Origin: Butyricicoccus_A sp945486175
Lineage (GTDB): Bacteria; Bacillota; Clostridia; Oscillospirales; Butyricicoccaceae
Direction of reading: 5' to 3'
DNA: 64,000 bases
Assembly: GCA_945829445.1 (NCBI GenBank)
Contig: CALZUY010000001.1
Coordinates: 3,139 to 67,138 of the forward strand
A model generated the notes under the pieces. That model ran no database searches, was not told the DNA's origin, and worked only from the letters and a program-made list of their open reading frames with translations. This document shows positions 17,704 to 25,607 of this stretch, piece after piece; the stretch's first letter is position 1; each line of letters starts with the position of its first letter. A program made the position numbers and the translations under genes.

Positions 17704-18816
17704 ATGAAGAGCAGATTTTCTATTGTAAAGAAATTTCCGATTTTTGCGGTTATTTCCCTGATTCTCATCGCCCCGGGCCTGATCGGATTGATTACCCTGC
17801 CGTTTGGCCTGAACCTGTTCAACATGGATGTCGACTTTGTCGGCGGCACAAGCATGACCTTTGACATCCATCAGGAGGTCACAAGCGACCTTTCCGGCAA
17901 TGTCATCCCGGATCTCGTTGAGGAGGCAACCGGCCTTGCGCCGTCTTCGGTACAGAAAACGGGCGATAACGGCGAACAGGTGCTGATTAAGTGCACCAAG
18001 CTGGACAATGACCAGCAGAAGGCTGTTGTCGCAGCCATGCAGGAGGAATTCAGCATTACGGACGACGATACACAGAACATCTCCGATGTCAATGCGACTA
18101 TTGGCAAGGAAATGCAGAGCAAGGCGATTCTGGCAGCTGTTGTCGCGGTTCTTCTGATGCTGATCTACATCACCTTCCGCTTTGAGCTGACCTCCGGCCT
18201 CGCGGCAATCACCTGCCTGGCACATGACCTGCTGGTTGTACTCTCCGCATACCTCGTGTTCCGCATTCCGTTCAACACGACGTTTATTGCGGTTGCGCTG
18301 ACCATTCTCGGCTACTCCATCAACTCCAGCATCATTGTCTTTGACCGCGTGCGTGAAAACCGCAAGTTTGCACGCCGTGAGCTGTTCGAGGACACGGTGG
18401 AGAAGAGCCTGTGGCAGACCGCAGGACGTACCATCAACACGTCTATTACGACGCTTCTGGCGGTCGGCATGATCTTTATTCTGGGCGTCACCAGCCTGCG
18501 CCAGTTCACGCTGCCGATCATCATCGGCATTATCGCGGGCGCATACTCCTCGCTGTTTCTGGCGGGTACGCTCTGGGCGAAGTATCGCGGCCTGTTCCGC
18601 AAGAACAAGCGCGAGAAGGCACAGCTCAAGGCGCAGCGCGCAAAGCAGGAGAGCAAGGCTTCCGCAGCGAAGGCTGCTGCTCCGCAGCCGAAAGAGGAGC
18701 CGAAGGCAGAGACTTCGACGGAGACCGCTCAGCCGGCAAAGCAGCCGCAGGTGGTTACACCGAAAAAGGTTTCCTCCGGTTCAAAGAAAAAGCGCAAGAA
18801 GCGCAAACACGGATAA
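17704..18816 (+). CDS. secF: Protein translocase subunit SecF
   Basis: Partner of SecD. The 370 residues carry the SecF hallmarks: an N-terminal helix, FVGGTSMTFDIH, GKEMQSKAI, and ILGYSINSSIIVFDRVRENR, then paired GRTINTSITTLLAV helices. The last 70 residues are a hydrophilic, highly basic Lys/Ala/Gln/Glu tail ending SGSKKKRKKRKHG, longer than in many homologues and likely cytoplasmic, perhaps ribosome- or membrane-surface binding. ATG 17704 has AAGGAGG ten bases upstream. Confidence 0.95.
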   Translation: MKSRFSIVKKFPIFAVISLILIAPGLIGLITLPFGLNLFNMDVDFVGGTSMTFDIHQEVTSDLSGNVIPDLVEEATGLAPSSVQKTGDNGEQVLIKCTKLDNDQQKAVVAAMQEEFSITDDDTQNISDVNATIGKEMQSKAILAAVVAVLLMLIYITFRFELTSGLAAITCLAHDLLVVLSAYLVFRIPFNTTFIAVALTILGYSINSSIIVFDRVRENRKFARRELFEDTVEKSLWQTAGRTINTSITTLLAVGMIFILGVTSLRQFTLPIIIGIIAGAYSSLFLAGTLWAKYRGLFRKNKREKAQLKAQRAKQESKASAAKAAAPQPKEEPKAETSTETAQPAKQPQVVTPKKVSSGSKKKRKKRKHG

Positions 18817-18824
18817 TACACCGG

Positions 18825-18858
18825 CCGGGCAGTTTCATACTGCCCGGTCTTTCTTTTT
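18825..18858 (+). terminator. Intrinsic terminator after secF
   Basis: CCGGGCAGT (18825-18833) pairs with ACTGCCCGG (18839-18847) across a 5-nt loop, followed by TCTTTCTTTTT. Confidence 0.92.
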
Positions 18859-18901
18859 GAAAAAAAATGTGGTATGCTGAAGTCAGACAGGAGGGACTCT
18901 G

Positions 18902-19687
18902 GTGCAGATTGGAATTTCAACGGCATCCTTTTATCCGAAGGAACTGGAACGCGGCATAGAATATGCGGCACAGCTTGGCTACCGGCGCGTGGAGCTGTTC
19001 ATCAATTCGGAAAGCGAATATGGCATTCCGTTCCGCACGATGCTGAAGCAGAAGCTGCGGGAGCTGGGGCTGGAGGTCATATCCGTGCATCCGTTTACGT
19101 CCGCAATGGAAGGGCATCTGCTGTTTTCCGACTATGCGCGGCGCACGCGCGATGCACTTGACCAATATACGCGGTATTTTGAAGCTGCGGCGGACCTCGG
19201 CGCGAAGTATTTCACATTCCATGGCGAGCTGCTGCGTTCGCGCGGCCTGCCGCCTGCGCGGGCAGACGAACGGCGCTTTGAAACCTATCATAAGCTGTGT
19301 GAGCGCGCATCTGCGTGCGGCATTGTATTTACGCAGGAAAATGTGTCGTGGTGCAAATCGAGCGATCCTGCGTTTCTGCGTGAGCTGTATGACAATGTTC
19401 CGGAGCTGCGGTTTACGCTGGACATCAAGCAGGCACGCCGTGCGGGTCTGGACTGGAGCAATTATGCCGACGCGGTCGGCAGCCGCATTGTGAACCTGCA
19501 TATCAGCGATTATGACACGCAGTCGGACTGCCTGCTGCCCGGACAGGGGAAGGTGGATTTTCCCGCCCTGTTCAGCAGGCTGGACGCGCTCGGCTGCGGC
19601 AGTGCGCTGGTCGAGGTTTACAGCGACGATTATACGCACCTCACAGAGCTGGAACAGAGCAGGCAGTTTTTGCAGTCCGCAGTATAA
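18902..19687 (+). CDS. Sugar phosphate isomerase/epimerase-like TIM-barrel protein
   Basis: A 261-residue member of the xylose-isomerase-like TIM-barrel superfamily (AP endonuclease 2 fold). Supporting features are the QIGISTASFYPKELERGIEYAAQLGY start, acidic and His metal-ligand candidates in FTFHGE, FTQENVSW, FTLDIKQARRAG, NLHISDYD and ALVEVYSDD. The substrate is not known; inosose, ketose and hydroxypyruvate enzymes all share this fold. GTG 18902 follows GGAGGG. The nrdR gene begins 14 bases downstream. Confidence 0.75.
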   Translation: MQIGISTASFYPKELERGIEYAAQLGYRRVELFINSESEYGIPFRTMLKQKLRELGLEVISVHPFTSAMEGHLLFSDYARRTRDALDQYTRYFEAAADLGAKYFTFHGELLRSRGLPPARADERRFETYHKLCERASACGIVFTQENVSWCKSSDPAFLRELYDNVPELRFTLDIKQARRAGLDWSNYADAVGSRIVNLHISDYDTQSDCLLPGQGKVDFPALFSRLDALGCGSALVEVYSDDYTHLTELEQSRQFLQSAV

Positions 19688-19701
19688 AGGGGGTTTTTGA
19701 A

Positions 19702-20172
19702 ATGAAATGTCCATATTGTAAGCATACCGAGAGCAAGGTCATCGATTCGCGGTCGACGGTCGACGGCGAGAGCATCCGCCGCCGCCGCGTGTGCCTGCAC
19801 TGCGGCAAGCGGTTCACAACGTATGAGACCGTGGAGACCAGCTCATTGATGGTCATCAAAAAGGACGGTTCACGCCAGCAGTTTGACCGCGATAAGCTGA
19901 TGCGCGGCATTGTCAAGGCATGTGAAAAGCGTCCCGTCACAACTGCGCAGATGGATTCCCTGCTCGCGGATATCGAACAGAAGCTGTACGGCAGGCTGGA
20001 AAATGAGGTCTCGTCGGAGACAATCGGCGAAATGGTGCTGGAACGGCTGGTGCATATCGACGAGGTCGCTTATATCCGTTTCGCTTCGGTGTACCGCGAT
20101 TTCCAGGATGTGCATTCCTTTATGGAAGAACTGATGCGCATGAAGCACATCGATTCCAAAACTGCTGAATAA
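19702..20172 (+). CDS. nrdR: Transcriptional repressor NrdR
   Basis: Zinc-ribbon/ATP-cone repressor that senses (d)ATP and silences ribonucleotide reductase genes. The 156 residues have zinc-ligand Cys at 3, 6, 31 and 34 (MKCPYC, CLHCG), the VIDSRSTVDGESIRRRR segment, and an ATP cone from about residue 49 (VIKKDGSRQQFDRDKL). No NrdR box pair is evident near the gene, so its targets are probably outside the window. Confidence 0.96.
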   Translation: MKCPYCKHTESKVIDSRSTVDGESIRRRRVCLHCGKRFTTYETVETSSLMVIKKDGSRQQFDRDKLMRGIVKACEKRPVTTAQMDSLLADIEQKLYGRLENEVSSETIGEMVLERLVHIDEVAYIRFASVYRDFQDVHSFMEELMRMKHIDSKTAE

Positions 20173-20199
20173 TACAGAATTACCACAAGGGGGAAGAAT

Positions 20200-21252
20200 A
20201 TGCATACGGCGGAAAACGCACGGCATCCGCAGAGAGACTATGCAATAGATGTGCTCAAGACGGTTGCCATCATCTGTGTGCTGACCATTCATGCCAGTAC
20301 AGGCGGCTATCCCAGTCCGATTATGAGCTTTGACTGGTGGGCTTCCCTGTTCTGGGGCTGCCTGGCAAGGGCAGCTGTGCCGCTGTTTCTGATGTGCAGC
20401 GGCGCGCTCATGCTCGACCCACACCGCAGGCTGTCAGTCAAACGGCTGTATACACACAATATCTGGCGGCTTGTTGTCGCGCTGTTTTGCTGGGCGGTCT
20501 TTTACAAGCTCTACCATCTGATTGAACAGGATTCGTTTACATGGGGCAATTTGCTTCAGGCTCTCAGAGAGGTCGTGCTGTTCGACCACGAATTTCATCT
20601 GTATTATATTCCAATGATGATTTTGGTATATGTTTTTATCCCGATTGTCCGGATTCTGATCGAACACGCATCCAAACGGCAGTTTCAGTATCTGCTGCTC
20701 ATCTGGTTTGCACTGGGCATTGTCTATCCGCTGCTGCGGCATTACTGGCCGCTGCGGCTGCTGCCGGCCTCAATGAGCCAGTTTGGTCTCACCATGCAGT
20801 ATGCGGCGATTGGCTATGCCGCTGCGGGCTATTATCTGAAAAAGTATCCGATGCCGCGCAGACTGTGCGCACTGTGCGCCGGCCTGGGTTTTGCAATAAC
20901 CTACGGCATAACAACGCTGCTCACCATCACGCATGGGGAGCTTTACACGCGGTTTCTGGAGGGCATGACACCGGGCGTATGCCTGCTCGCAATCGGAATT
21001 TTCGGCCTGCTGGTTCAAAAACAGTATGGCGCGAAAAGCTGTGCCGCCGCGGCGCACATCTCCAAGGCATCGTTCTGTATTTACCTGGTGCATGTGTGCT
21101 TTAACTGCGTCTTCCGCAACCACGGCCTGACGGTGGCCATTTTGCCGTGCATTGTGTCCATTCCGCTGCTGGTGTGCCTGAATTTTGCGCTCAGCTATGT
21201 TGTCTATCTGATTCTTTCGCGTATTCCGGTTGTCAACCGGTATTTGATCTGA
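20200..21252 (+). CDS. Acyltransferase family 3 integral membrane protein
   Basis: A 350-residue polytopic protein with about ten hydrophobic helices. The start, RDYAIDVLKTVAIICVLTIHAS, is the conserved acyltransferase-3 (OafA/WecH-like) first helix with its functional His; a second conserved block is the short Arg-containing cytoplasmic loop after helix 2. Such proteins O-acetylate or O-acylate cell-surface sugars or lipids. The substrate is unknown. RBS AAGGGGGAAG precedes ATG 20200. It converges with the flavoprotein gene across a shared terminator. Confidence 0.85.
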   Translation: MHTAENARHPQRDYAIDVLKTVAIICVLTIHASTGGYPSPIMSFDWWASLFWGCLARAAVPLFLMCSGALMLDPHRRLSVKRLYTHNIWRLVVALFCWAVFYKLYHLIEQDSFTWGNLLQALREVVLFDHEFHLYYIPMMILVYVFIPIVRILIEHASKRQFQYLLLIWFALGIVYPLLRHYWPLRLLPASMSQFGLTMQYAAIGYAAAGYYLKKYPMPRRLCALCAGLGFAITYGITTLLTITHGELYTRFLEGMTPGVCLLAIGIFGLLVQKQYGAKSCAAAAHISKASFCIYLVHVCFNCVFRNHGLTVAILPCIVSIPLLVCLNFALSYVVYLILSRIPVVNRYLI

Positions 21253-21257
21253 ACATG

Positions 21258-21297
21258 AAAACAGTCCTGCATGCAAACGCATGCAGGACTGTTTTTT
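21258..21297. terminator. Bidirectional terminator between convergent genes
   Basis: A perfect 17-bp stem, AAAACAGTCCTGCATGC (21258-21274) with its complement at 21279-21295, loop AAAC, and T runs on both strands. It overlaps the stop codon of the minus-strand gene. Confidence 0.94.
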
Positions 21298-22357
21298 ACG
21301 CTTCGCACAGCCTGCGCATCACTTCCGGGACGGTCGAAATCTCAGTGATTTCACCGACACGTCCGCCGCAGAACACAAGGCCGTCCTTTTCTCCGATCGC
21401 TGCGTCGAACAGCGCCTGAGACAGGCAGAACGGTGTTTCCGCCGCATTGCAGATTTCCGGCATACAGCGGAAGCAGTGCTCAACCGGGATTCCGCCGCGG
21501 TCATAGGCGCGCTGGACAAAGTCCGTGTTGACCGCCCGCGCGGCAAAGCCGGTGGGGCTTTTGATGATGCGCACATCCTCCGGCTTTGCATCGATGTAGG
21601 TCTGCTTGAACCGGTCGCTCGCGTCACATTCCTCTGTGGCGGCGAACAGCGTGCCGACCTGTACGCCGGAGGCGCCGAGACCAAACATGTGGCACACATC
21701 CTCATGCGAACGGATGCCGCCTGCGGCGATGACGGGAATGGTGACACCGTGCTTTTCACAGAAGCCGCGCACGTATTCGACGACATCGGACAGTGCCTGC
21801 TCGAGTGTCTGGTTGGTTCCGGCGAGCAGGTCATCCAGATGGAAGCCGAGATGTCCGCCGGCAAGCGGCCCTTCCACGACAACCGCATCCGGGAAGCGGT
21901 TGAATTTTTTCAGCCATTTGGTCAGGATGAGGCGGCAGGCGCGCGCGGAGGAGACAATCGGCGCAATGCGCGTTTTGCTGCCCTCAACCAGACCGGGGAG
22001 GGACAGCGGAAGGCCTGCGCCGGAGATAATGAGGTCAACGCCGTTTTTGACCGCTTCGGCCACATATTCATCGTAATGCGCGTCGATGGACATGAAATTC
22101 ATGCCGATGATGCCGGTCGGCGAAAGCTCCCGTGCGCGGCGCAGCTCACTGCCGATGGCGCGCAGGTTGGCGGCAACCGGATTTTTACGGAATTCCGGGT
22201 CGCGGAAGCCGATCTGCACACCGGAAATAATGCCGATACCGCCCGCATTTGCGACAGCCGACGCGAGTCCGGACAACGAAATACCGATTCCCATACCGCC
22301 CTGGATGACAGGAAGACGGGCAGACAATCCACCGATGTTCAATTCTGGAAGTTTCAA
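21296..22357 (-). CDS. Nitronate monooxygenase / FabK-like flavin oxidoreductase
   Basis: A 353-residue FMN TIM-barrel protein of the NMO/2-nitropropane dioxygenase family. Motifs are PVIQGGMGIGIS, NAGGIGIISG, VVEGPLAGGHLGFH, IPVIAAGGIRSHEDV and GASGVQVGTLFAATEEC. It is a distant paralogue of the fabK enzyme at 29.7 kb but lies outside the fatty-acid operon and has a longer sequence, so it is more likely a nitronate- or quinone-type oxidase/reductase than an enoyl-ACP reductase. ATG 22357 follows AGGAGAAC on the minus strand. Confidence 0.85.
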   Translation of the reverse strand: MKLPELNIGGLSARLPVIQGGMGIGISLSGLASAVANAGGIGIISGVQIGFRDPEFRKNPVAANLRAIGSELRRARELSPTGIIGMNFMSIDAHYDEYVAEAVKNGVDLIISGAGLPLSLPGLVEGSKTRIAPIVSSARACRLILTKWLKKFNRFPDAVVVEGPLAGGHLGFHLDDLLAGTNQTLEQALSDVVEYVRGFCEKHGVTIPVIAAGGIRSHEDVCHMFGLGASGVQVGTLFAATEECDASDRFKQTYIDAKPEDVRIIKSPTGFAARAVNTDFVQRAYDRGGIPVEHCFRCMPEICNAAETPFCLSQALFDAAIGEKDGLVFCGGRVGEITEISTVPEVMRRLCEA

Positions 22358-22454
22358 GATGAGTTCTCCTTTTTCTCTGTGAATTTGTTTGCCAATCTAA
22401 ATAAAATCTATCATCAGTATAACACGCCCGCGACGGGATGACAATAGTTTTCGG

Positions 22455-22493
22455 ACAAAAAGAAAGAGGATGTGCAAAAATACACATCCTCTT
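22455..22493 (-). terminator. Intrinsic terminator after the phosphofructokinase gene
   Basis: On the plus strand AAGAGGATGTG (22464-22474) pairs with CACATCCTCTT (22483-22493). The T-rich tract on the transcribed minus strand corresponds to ACAAAAAGAA at 22454-22463. Confidence 0.9.
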
Positions 22494-22507
22494 GAAATTC
22501 AGTTGAA

Positions 22508-23410
22508 TTACATGCGCTGTGCAATGGCGGTAATTTCCTCACTGGTAGCGAGGCCCTGCTTGTATGCAGTTGCGCTGCCTGCGGCGAGACCCTTGGCAAA
22601 GCCGTCAACCATGCTGCTGCGCTCCAGATAGCCTGCGAGGAAGCCTGCAACCATGGCGTCGCCTGCACCGATGGAATCGACGAGATCGCCGGACGGTGCC
22701 GGAGCGGAGAAGACCTGGCCCTCATCTGTGACAAGGATCGCGCCTGCACTGCCCATGGAGACGAGCACGTTGCGTGCGCCCTCTTCCTGCAGGTGCTTTG
22801 CACAGCCGACGATGTCATCATAGTCAATCAGCGAACGGCCAAACAGTTCGCCGAGCTCCATCAGGTTCGGCTTGATGAGGAACGGATGATATGCGAGCGT
22901 CCGGCGCAGCAGGTTGCTGGAGGTATCGACAACAACGCGGATCTTGTCGGTATCGATCATGTCGAGGATCTGCTCATACATATCCTGCGGCATGGAGCTG
23001 GGGATGCTGCCGGAGAGCACCAGTGTATCACCCGGCTTGAGGCGCTTGACAATCATCATAAACCGCTCACATTCCGAGATGGAAACCGCCGGACCCATGC
23101 CGTTCATTTCGGTTTCGGTCTCGTCCTGCAGCTTGACATTGATGCGGGAGAAGCCCTGCGGCAGGCGGATGAAATCGGTCTTGCAGCCGAGCTGCTGCAT
23201 GCCGGATTCGATCTGGTCGCCGGTAAAGCCTGCGATGAATCCGAGCGCGATATTTTCAACACCCAGAGAAGTCAGGACAATCGAGACATTGACGCCCTTG
23301 CCGCCCACACGGATTTCCTCGTAATTGGTGCGGTTCAGTGTGCCGACTTCAAAATCCTTGATGCGGATGGTGTAGTCCAAAGACGGGTTAAAAGTAACAG
23401 TATAAATCAT
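22508..23410 (-). CDS. fruK: 1-phosphofructokinase-family (PfkB) sugar kinase
   Basis: ATP-dependent kinase acting on fructose-1-phosphate or a related hexose/tagatose phosphate. The 300 residues have the PfkB/LacC architecture: YTVTFNPSLDYTI at the N-terminus, GGKGVNVSIVLTSLG near 37, KPNLMELGELFG in the middle, and the catalytic signature DSIGAGDAMVAGFLAGYL near 245. No fru PTS or DeoR gene is adjacent, so the exact substrate is less sure than the family. It stands alone between its own promoter and terminator. Confidence 0.88.
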   Translation of the reverse strand: MIYTVTFNPSLDYTIRIKDFEVGTLNRTNYEEIRVGGKGVNVSIVLTSLGVENIALGFIAGFTGDQIESGMQQLGCKTDFIRLPQGFSRINVKLQDETETEMNGMGPAVSISECERFMMIVKRLKPGDTLVLSGSIPSSMPQDMYEQILDMIDTDKIRVVVDTSSNLLRRTLAYHPFLIKPNLMELGELFGRSLIDYDDIVGCAKHLQEEGARNVLVSMGSAGAILVTDEGQVFSAPAPSGDLVDSIGAGDAMVAGFLAGYLERSSMVDGFAKGLAAGSATAYKQGLATSEEITAIAQRM

Positions 23411-23509
23411 GTGTTTTCCACCTCAATATTTAGGATGTTGGTTGTGATCTTCCGTTAAAAACGGGAGAGAAAACCGTTCATTCGCCCCCGAATAAAACGC
23501 TCTCTTTTA

Positions 23510-23537
23510 ATGATAAACGAATTTCACATAATGTCAA
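23510..23537 (-). promoter_or_regulatory. Promoter for the phosphofructokinase gene
   Basis: On the minus strand TTGACA (plus 23532-23537), a 16-base spacer and TATCAT (plus 23510-23515). Confidence 0.65.
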
Positions 23538-23679
23538 TCGAAACGGGACAACCTTCACGCACAAAATGCCAGACAAAAATTTGTTCAAAATAACCAAAAA
23601 TCAGAAAATAATTGGGGATTTCACCGCAAAACGACGAAAGATCTGAATGCGACGGGCGAAAAAACAGTAAAAAAAGCAT

Positions 23680-23712
23680 CTGAAAAAGGGAAAAGACGGC
23701 CGGATGGCCGTC
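23680..23712 (-). terminator. Intrinsic terminator of the repeat-protein operon
   Basis: GACGGCC (23695-23701) pairs with GGCCGTC (23706-23712) across a 4-nt loop. On the minus strand it is followed by TTTTCCCTTTTT. Confidence 0.88.
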
Positions 23713-23718
23713 CTTGGT

Positions 23719-24570
23719 TCAGAAATATCTGCGGAGTGAGGGAATATTGGCGCAGATACTGCGATAGGCGGGGAAGTCGCGCACAATGCGCGCGGCACAG
23801 CGCTTACAGAAAGCCTCCCGGAGCTCAGGATGCTCTGCCATGCCCTGCTTGAAGCCCCAGATATGTGTGAAATCGGTCTGTGCAGGGTGGAATAACTGCT
23901 CGGGAGAAGACAGCGCTTCAATGCGGACGCCATGTTCTCCGGCGCACATGGCGAGCAGCCGCTGTTCGGCAAACACCATGTAAATCAGGCCGTCACGCCC
24001 GCGCGTGGCACGGATAAAGTCAAATGCTTCGGACAGATAAGCCCGGCGCAGGGCATCGCTGCCGAACCATGTAAACGCCGTATTGCAGGCGGGAGCCGTC
24101 CAATCCCAGCCCTGCGGGAAGGAATAGCCCGGAGCCAGGACAAATGCGGACGGATCGGGATAAATTTCCGGCGCCAGATCCTCACGGTGGATGACTGTGA
24201 GAGCGGAGTCCGCCAGCCGGTCATGCAGGTCTGACCAGACAATAAAGTCCGTGTCAATCATGGCACACGGCGCGGGAACCTGCGCGAGCGCATACAGCTT
24301 GCCTGCGGCCCAGAAGGTCGAGGGATCGACCGTATATGGTACCTCGTCGAGCTGGCAGGAAATGCCGCCGTCCCAGACGGACTCCAGACCAAGCGAACGG
24401 TAGTACCGCGCGCCGACGCGGTCCGTAATCATGCAGATGCTGCCGTTTTTCTGCTGCCAGGTGAGTGCGGAGAGAATCGTTGTCAGCAGCTCAAAATCCG
24501 CAACTTCATAGGGCCGCCCCGGATGCTGCATGGCATAGGGGCGTGTCCAGTTGGAGGCAAATGCGCGCAT
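23719..24570 (-). CDS. Glycosyltransferase-like protein, resembling DUF6734
   Basis: A 283-residue protein without signal peptide or membrane helix. The start MRAFASNWTRPY, the stretch GGKLYALAQ-type segment at about 90-97 and the acidic motif DTDFIVW at 106-112 resemble the nucleotide-sugar transferase-like family DUF6734, in which the DxD would bind a metal-nucleotide-sugar. This assignment is by remembered similarity and is not certain. It is the second gene of a two-gene operon: its ATG overlaps the stop of the repeat-protein gene (TGATG), implying coupled translation. A role in modifying the upstream repeat protein is possible but only inferred. Confidence 0.6.
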   Translation of the reverse strand: MRAFASNWTRPYAMQHPGRPYEVADFELLTTILSALTWQQKNGSICMITDRVGARYYRSLGLESVWDGGISCQLDEVPYTVDPSTFWAAGKLYALAQVPAPCAMIDTDFIVWSDLHDRLADSALTVIHREDLAPEIYPDPSAFVLAPGYSFPQGWDWTAPACNTAFTWFGSDALRRAYLSEAFDFIRATRGRDGLIYMVFAEQRLLAMCAGEHGVRIEALSSPEQLFHPAQTDFTHIWGFKQGMAEHPELREAFCKRCAARIVRDFPAYRSICANIPSLRRYF

Positions 24571-25430
24571 CAGATCAGATTCAGGCCGTAGCCGCCGGCA
24601 TCCATGCCCCAGAGGAAGCTGCCCATATACGGCTTGTCGGCAACTTCGAGCGCTTCCTGCGGACAGAAGGTGTCACCGGGAACGGGTTCTGCCTGCTCCG
24701 GCATACAGAACGAATCGGGGGACAGGCGATAGGAGCCGGAGGTCAGCCGGAAGGAACCGGAAGAACGGTGGAATGAGCCGGACAAACGGCGGAAGGAGCT
24801 GGACAACAGCCGGAACGAACCGGATGAACGGCGGAAGGAACCGGAGGATACACGATACTCATACTCATGCTCGTGCTGATGCCGACCGCTGGAGAGCCGG
24901 TAAAAACCGGAGGTGATGCGGTAGGAACCGGAGATGAGCCGATACGAACCGGACGACAGGCGATAAGAGCCGGATGACAGCCGATAGGAACCGGAGGTAC
25001 GGTATGATCCGGAGCCGCAGCGCACCAGCATCGGCGCACCGAGCAGAATGCGGAATCCATCCTCACAGAAGGTCTCACCGGTCGGAACATATTCATAGTA
25101 TTCTCTGTCTTCAACCGTATACGGCACGAAAACGGCAGTTTCCGGTCGGTATTCCGTCTGCCGATCAGATTCAAATGCCTGCGCTGCCATCTGGCGGAAA
25201 TCCTGCGGCGCGCTGAACGGATCGCTTGCTGCTGCGTCATGTGCTTCCGGCGAAGCAGTATCAACTTCCGGCGAAGCAGCAGGTGCAGAAGTGTCAGCTT
25301 CCGGGGATGTGGCAGATGCGGCTGCCGTGTGCTTTTCATAGCTGTCTTTGTCCATAACAGCGCCATTCAGAACGTAGAGGCCGTCATAGTACTCTTCGAC
25401 CTGTGGGATATGGGCGGTATGATCGGGCAT
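24570..25430 (-). CDS. Protein with 12 heptapeptide GS[YF]R repeats, function unknown
   Basis: I do not recognise this 286-residue protein. Residues 1-35 are a short N-terminal segment (VEEYYDGLYVLNGAVMDKD). Residues 36-72 are an Ala/Ser/Pro/Glu low-complexity linker. Residues 73-138 look globular. Residues 141-181 hold six units of consensus SGSYRLS, and residues 197-238 hold six units of consensus SGSFRRS. The blocks are separated by a His/Glu/Tyr segment (HQHEHEYEYR). The first block uses Tyr, the second mostly Phe. No signal peptide or membrane helix is visible. The C-terminal 45 residues are unique and contain two Cys. RBS AAAGGAG precedes the ATG. A glycosyltransferase-like gene follows with a one-base overlap. 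Confidence 0.8.
   Translation of the reverse strand: MPDHTAHIPQVEEYYDGLYVLNGAVMDKDSYEKHTAAASATSPEADTSAPAASPEVDTASPEAHDAAASDPFSAPQDFRQMAAQAFESDRQTEYRPETAVFVPYTVEDREYYEYVPTGETFCEDGFRILLGAPMLVRCGSGSYRTSGSYRLSSGSYRLSSGSYRLISGSYRITSGFYRLSSGRHQHEHEYEYRVSSGSFRRSSGSFRLLSSSFRRLSGSFHRSSGSFRLTSGSYRLSPDSFCMPEQAEPVPGDTFCPQEALEVADKPYMGSFLWGMDAGGYGLNLI
24708..25016 (-). repeat. 21-bp tandem coding repeats (heptapeptide repeat region)
   Basis: Two blocks of about six 21-base units encode the SGS[YF]Rxx heptads. On the plus strand the units read as variants of CCGGANGACAGCCGATAGGAG. They have diverged at synonymous and some nonsynonymous positions, so this is an old or actively drifting array, with a 45-base non-repeat insert between the blocks. 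Confidence 0.9.
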
Positions 25431-25471
25431 GTCGGAACACTCCTTTCCGGGGAAAACATAATTCTACGCTT

Positions 25472-25500
25472 ATTATAGGGGAAAAGAAACAAAAGAACAA
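25472..25500 (-). promoter_or_regulatory. Promoter for the repeat-protein operon
   Basis: On the minus strand TTGTTC (plus 25495-25500), a 17-base spacer and TATAAT (plus 25472-25477), about 40 bases before the ATG. Confidence 0.75.
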
Positions 25501-25607
25501 GAGGGAATTGCAGGTATAGCGGTAAAATCGACGAAAATCTCTGTTATATTACACAAGATGTGCACATTCACATACGGCACGCTGTATTTTAGACATGACG
25601 TAAAAAA

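Larger units (their letters stand above)
23411..23718 (-). other. Intergenic region between the kinase and the repeat-protein operon
   Basis: The part next to the kinase is its promoter and a roughly 95-base leader that can form small hairpins, for example ATTCG/CGAAT around GGGG near 23480. The part near 23680-23712 is the terminator of the upstream operon. The AT-rich stretch between 23540 and 23680 shows no supported gene. Confidence 0.5.

Noticed and set aside
21281..22441. A 386-codon plus-strand frame opposite the nitronate monooxygenase-like gene
   Set aside because: It starts within the bidirectional terminator, has no RBS and is rich in residues typical of antisense frames.
24708..25016. 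CRISPR-like or satellite repeat array
   Set aside because: Units are 21 bases with no unique spacers of constant length, and they keep one reading frame encoding a heptapeptide, so they are coding repeats.
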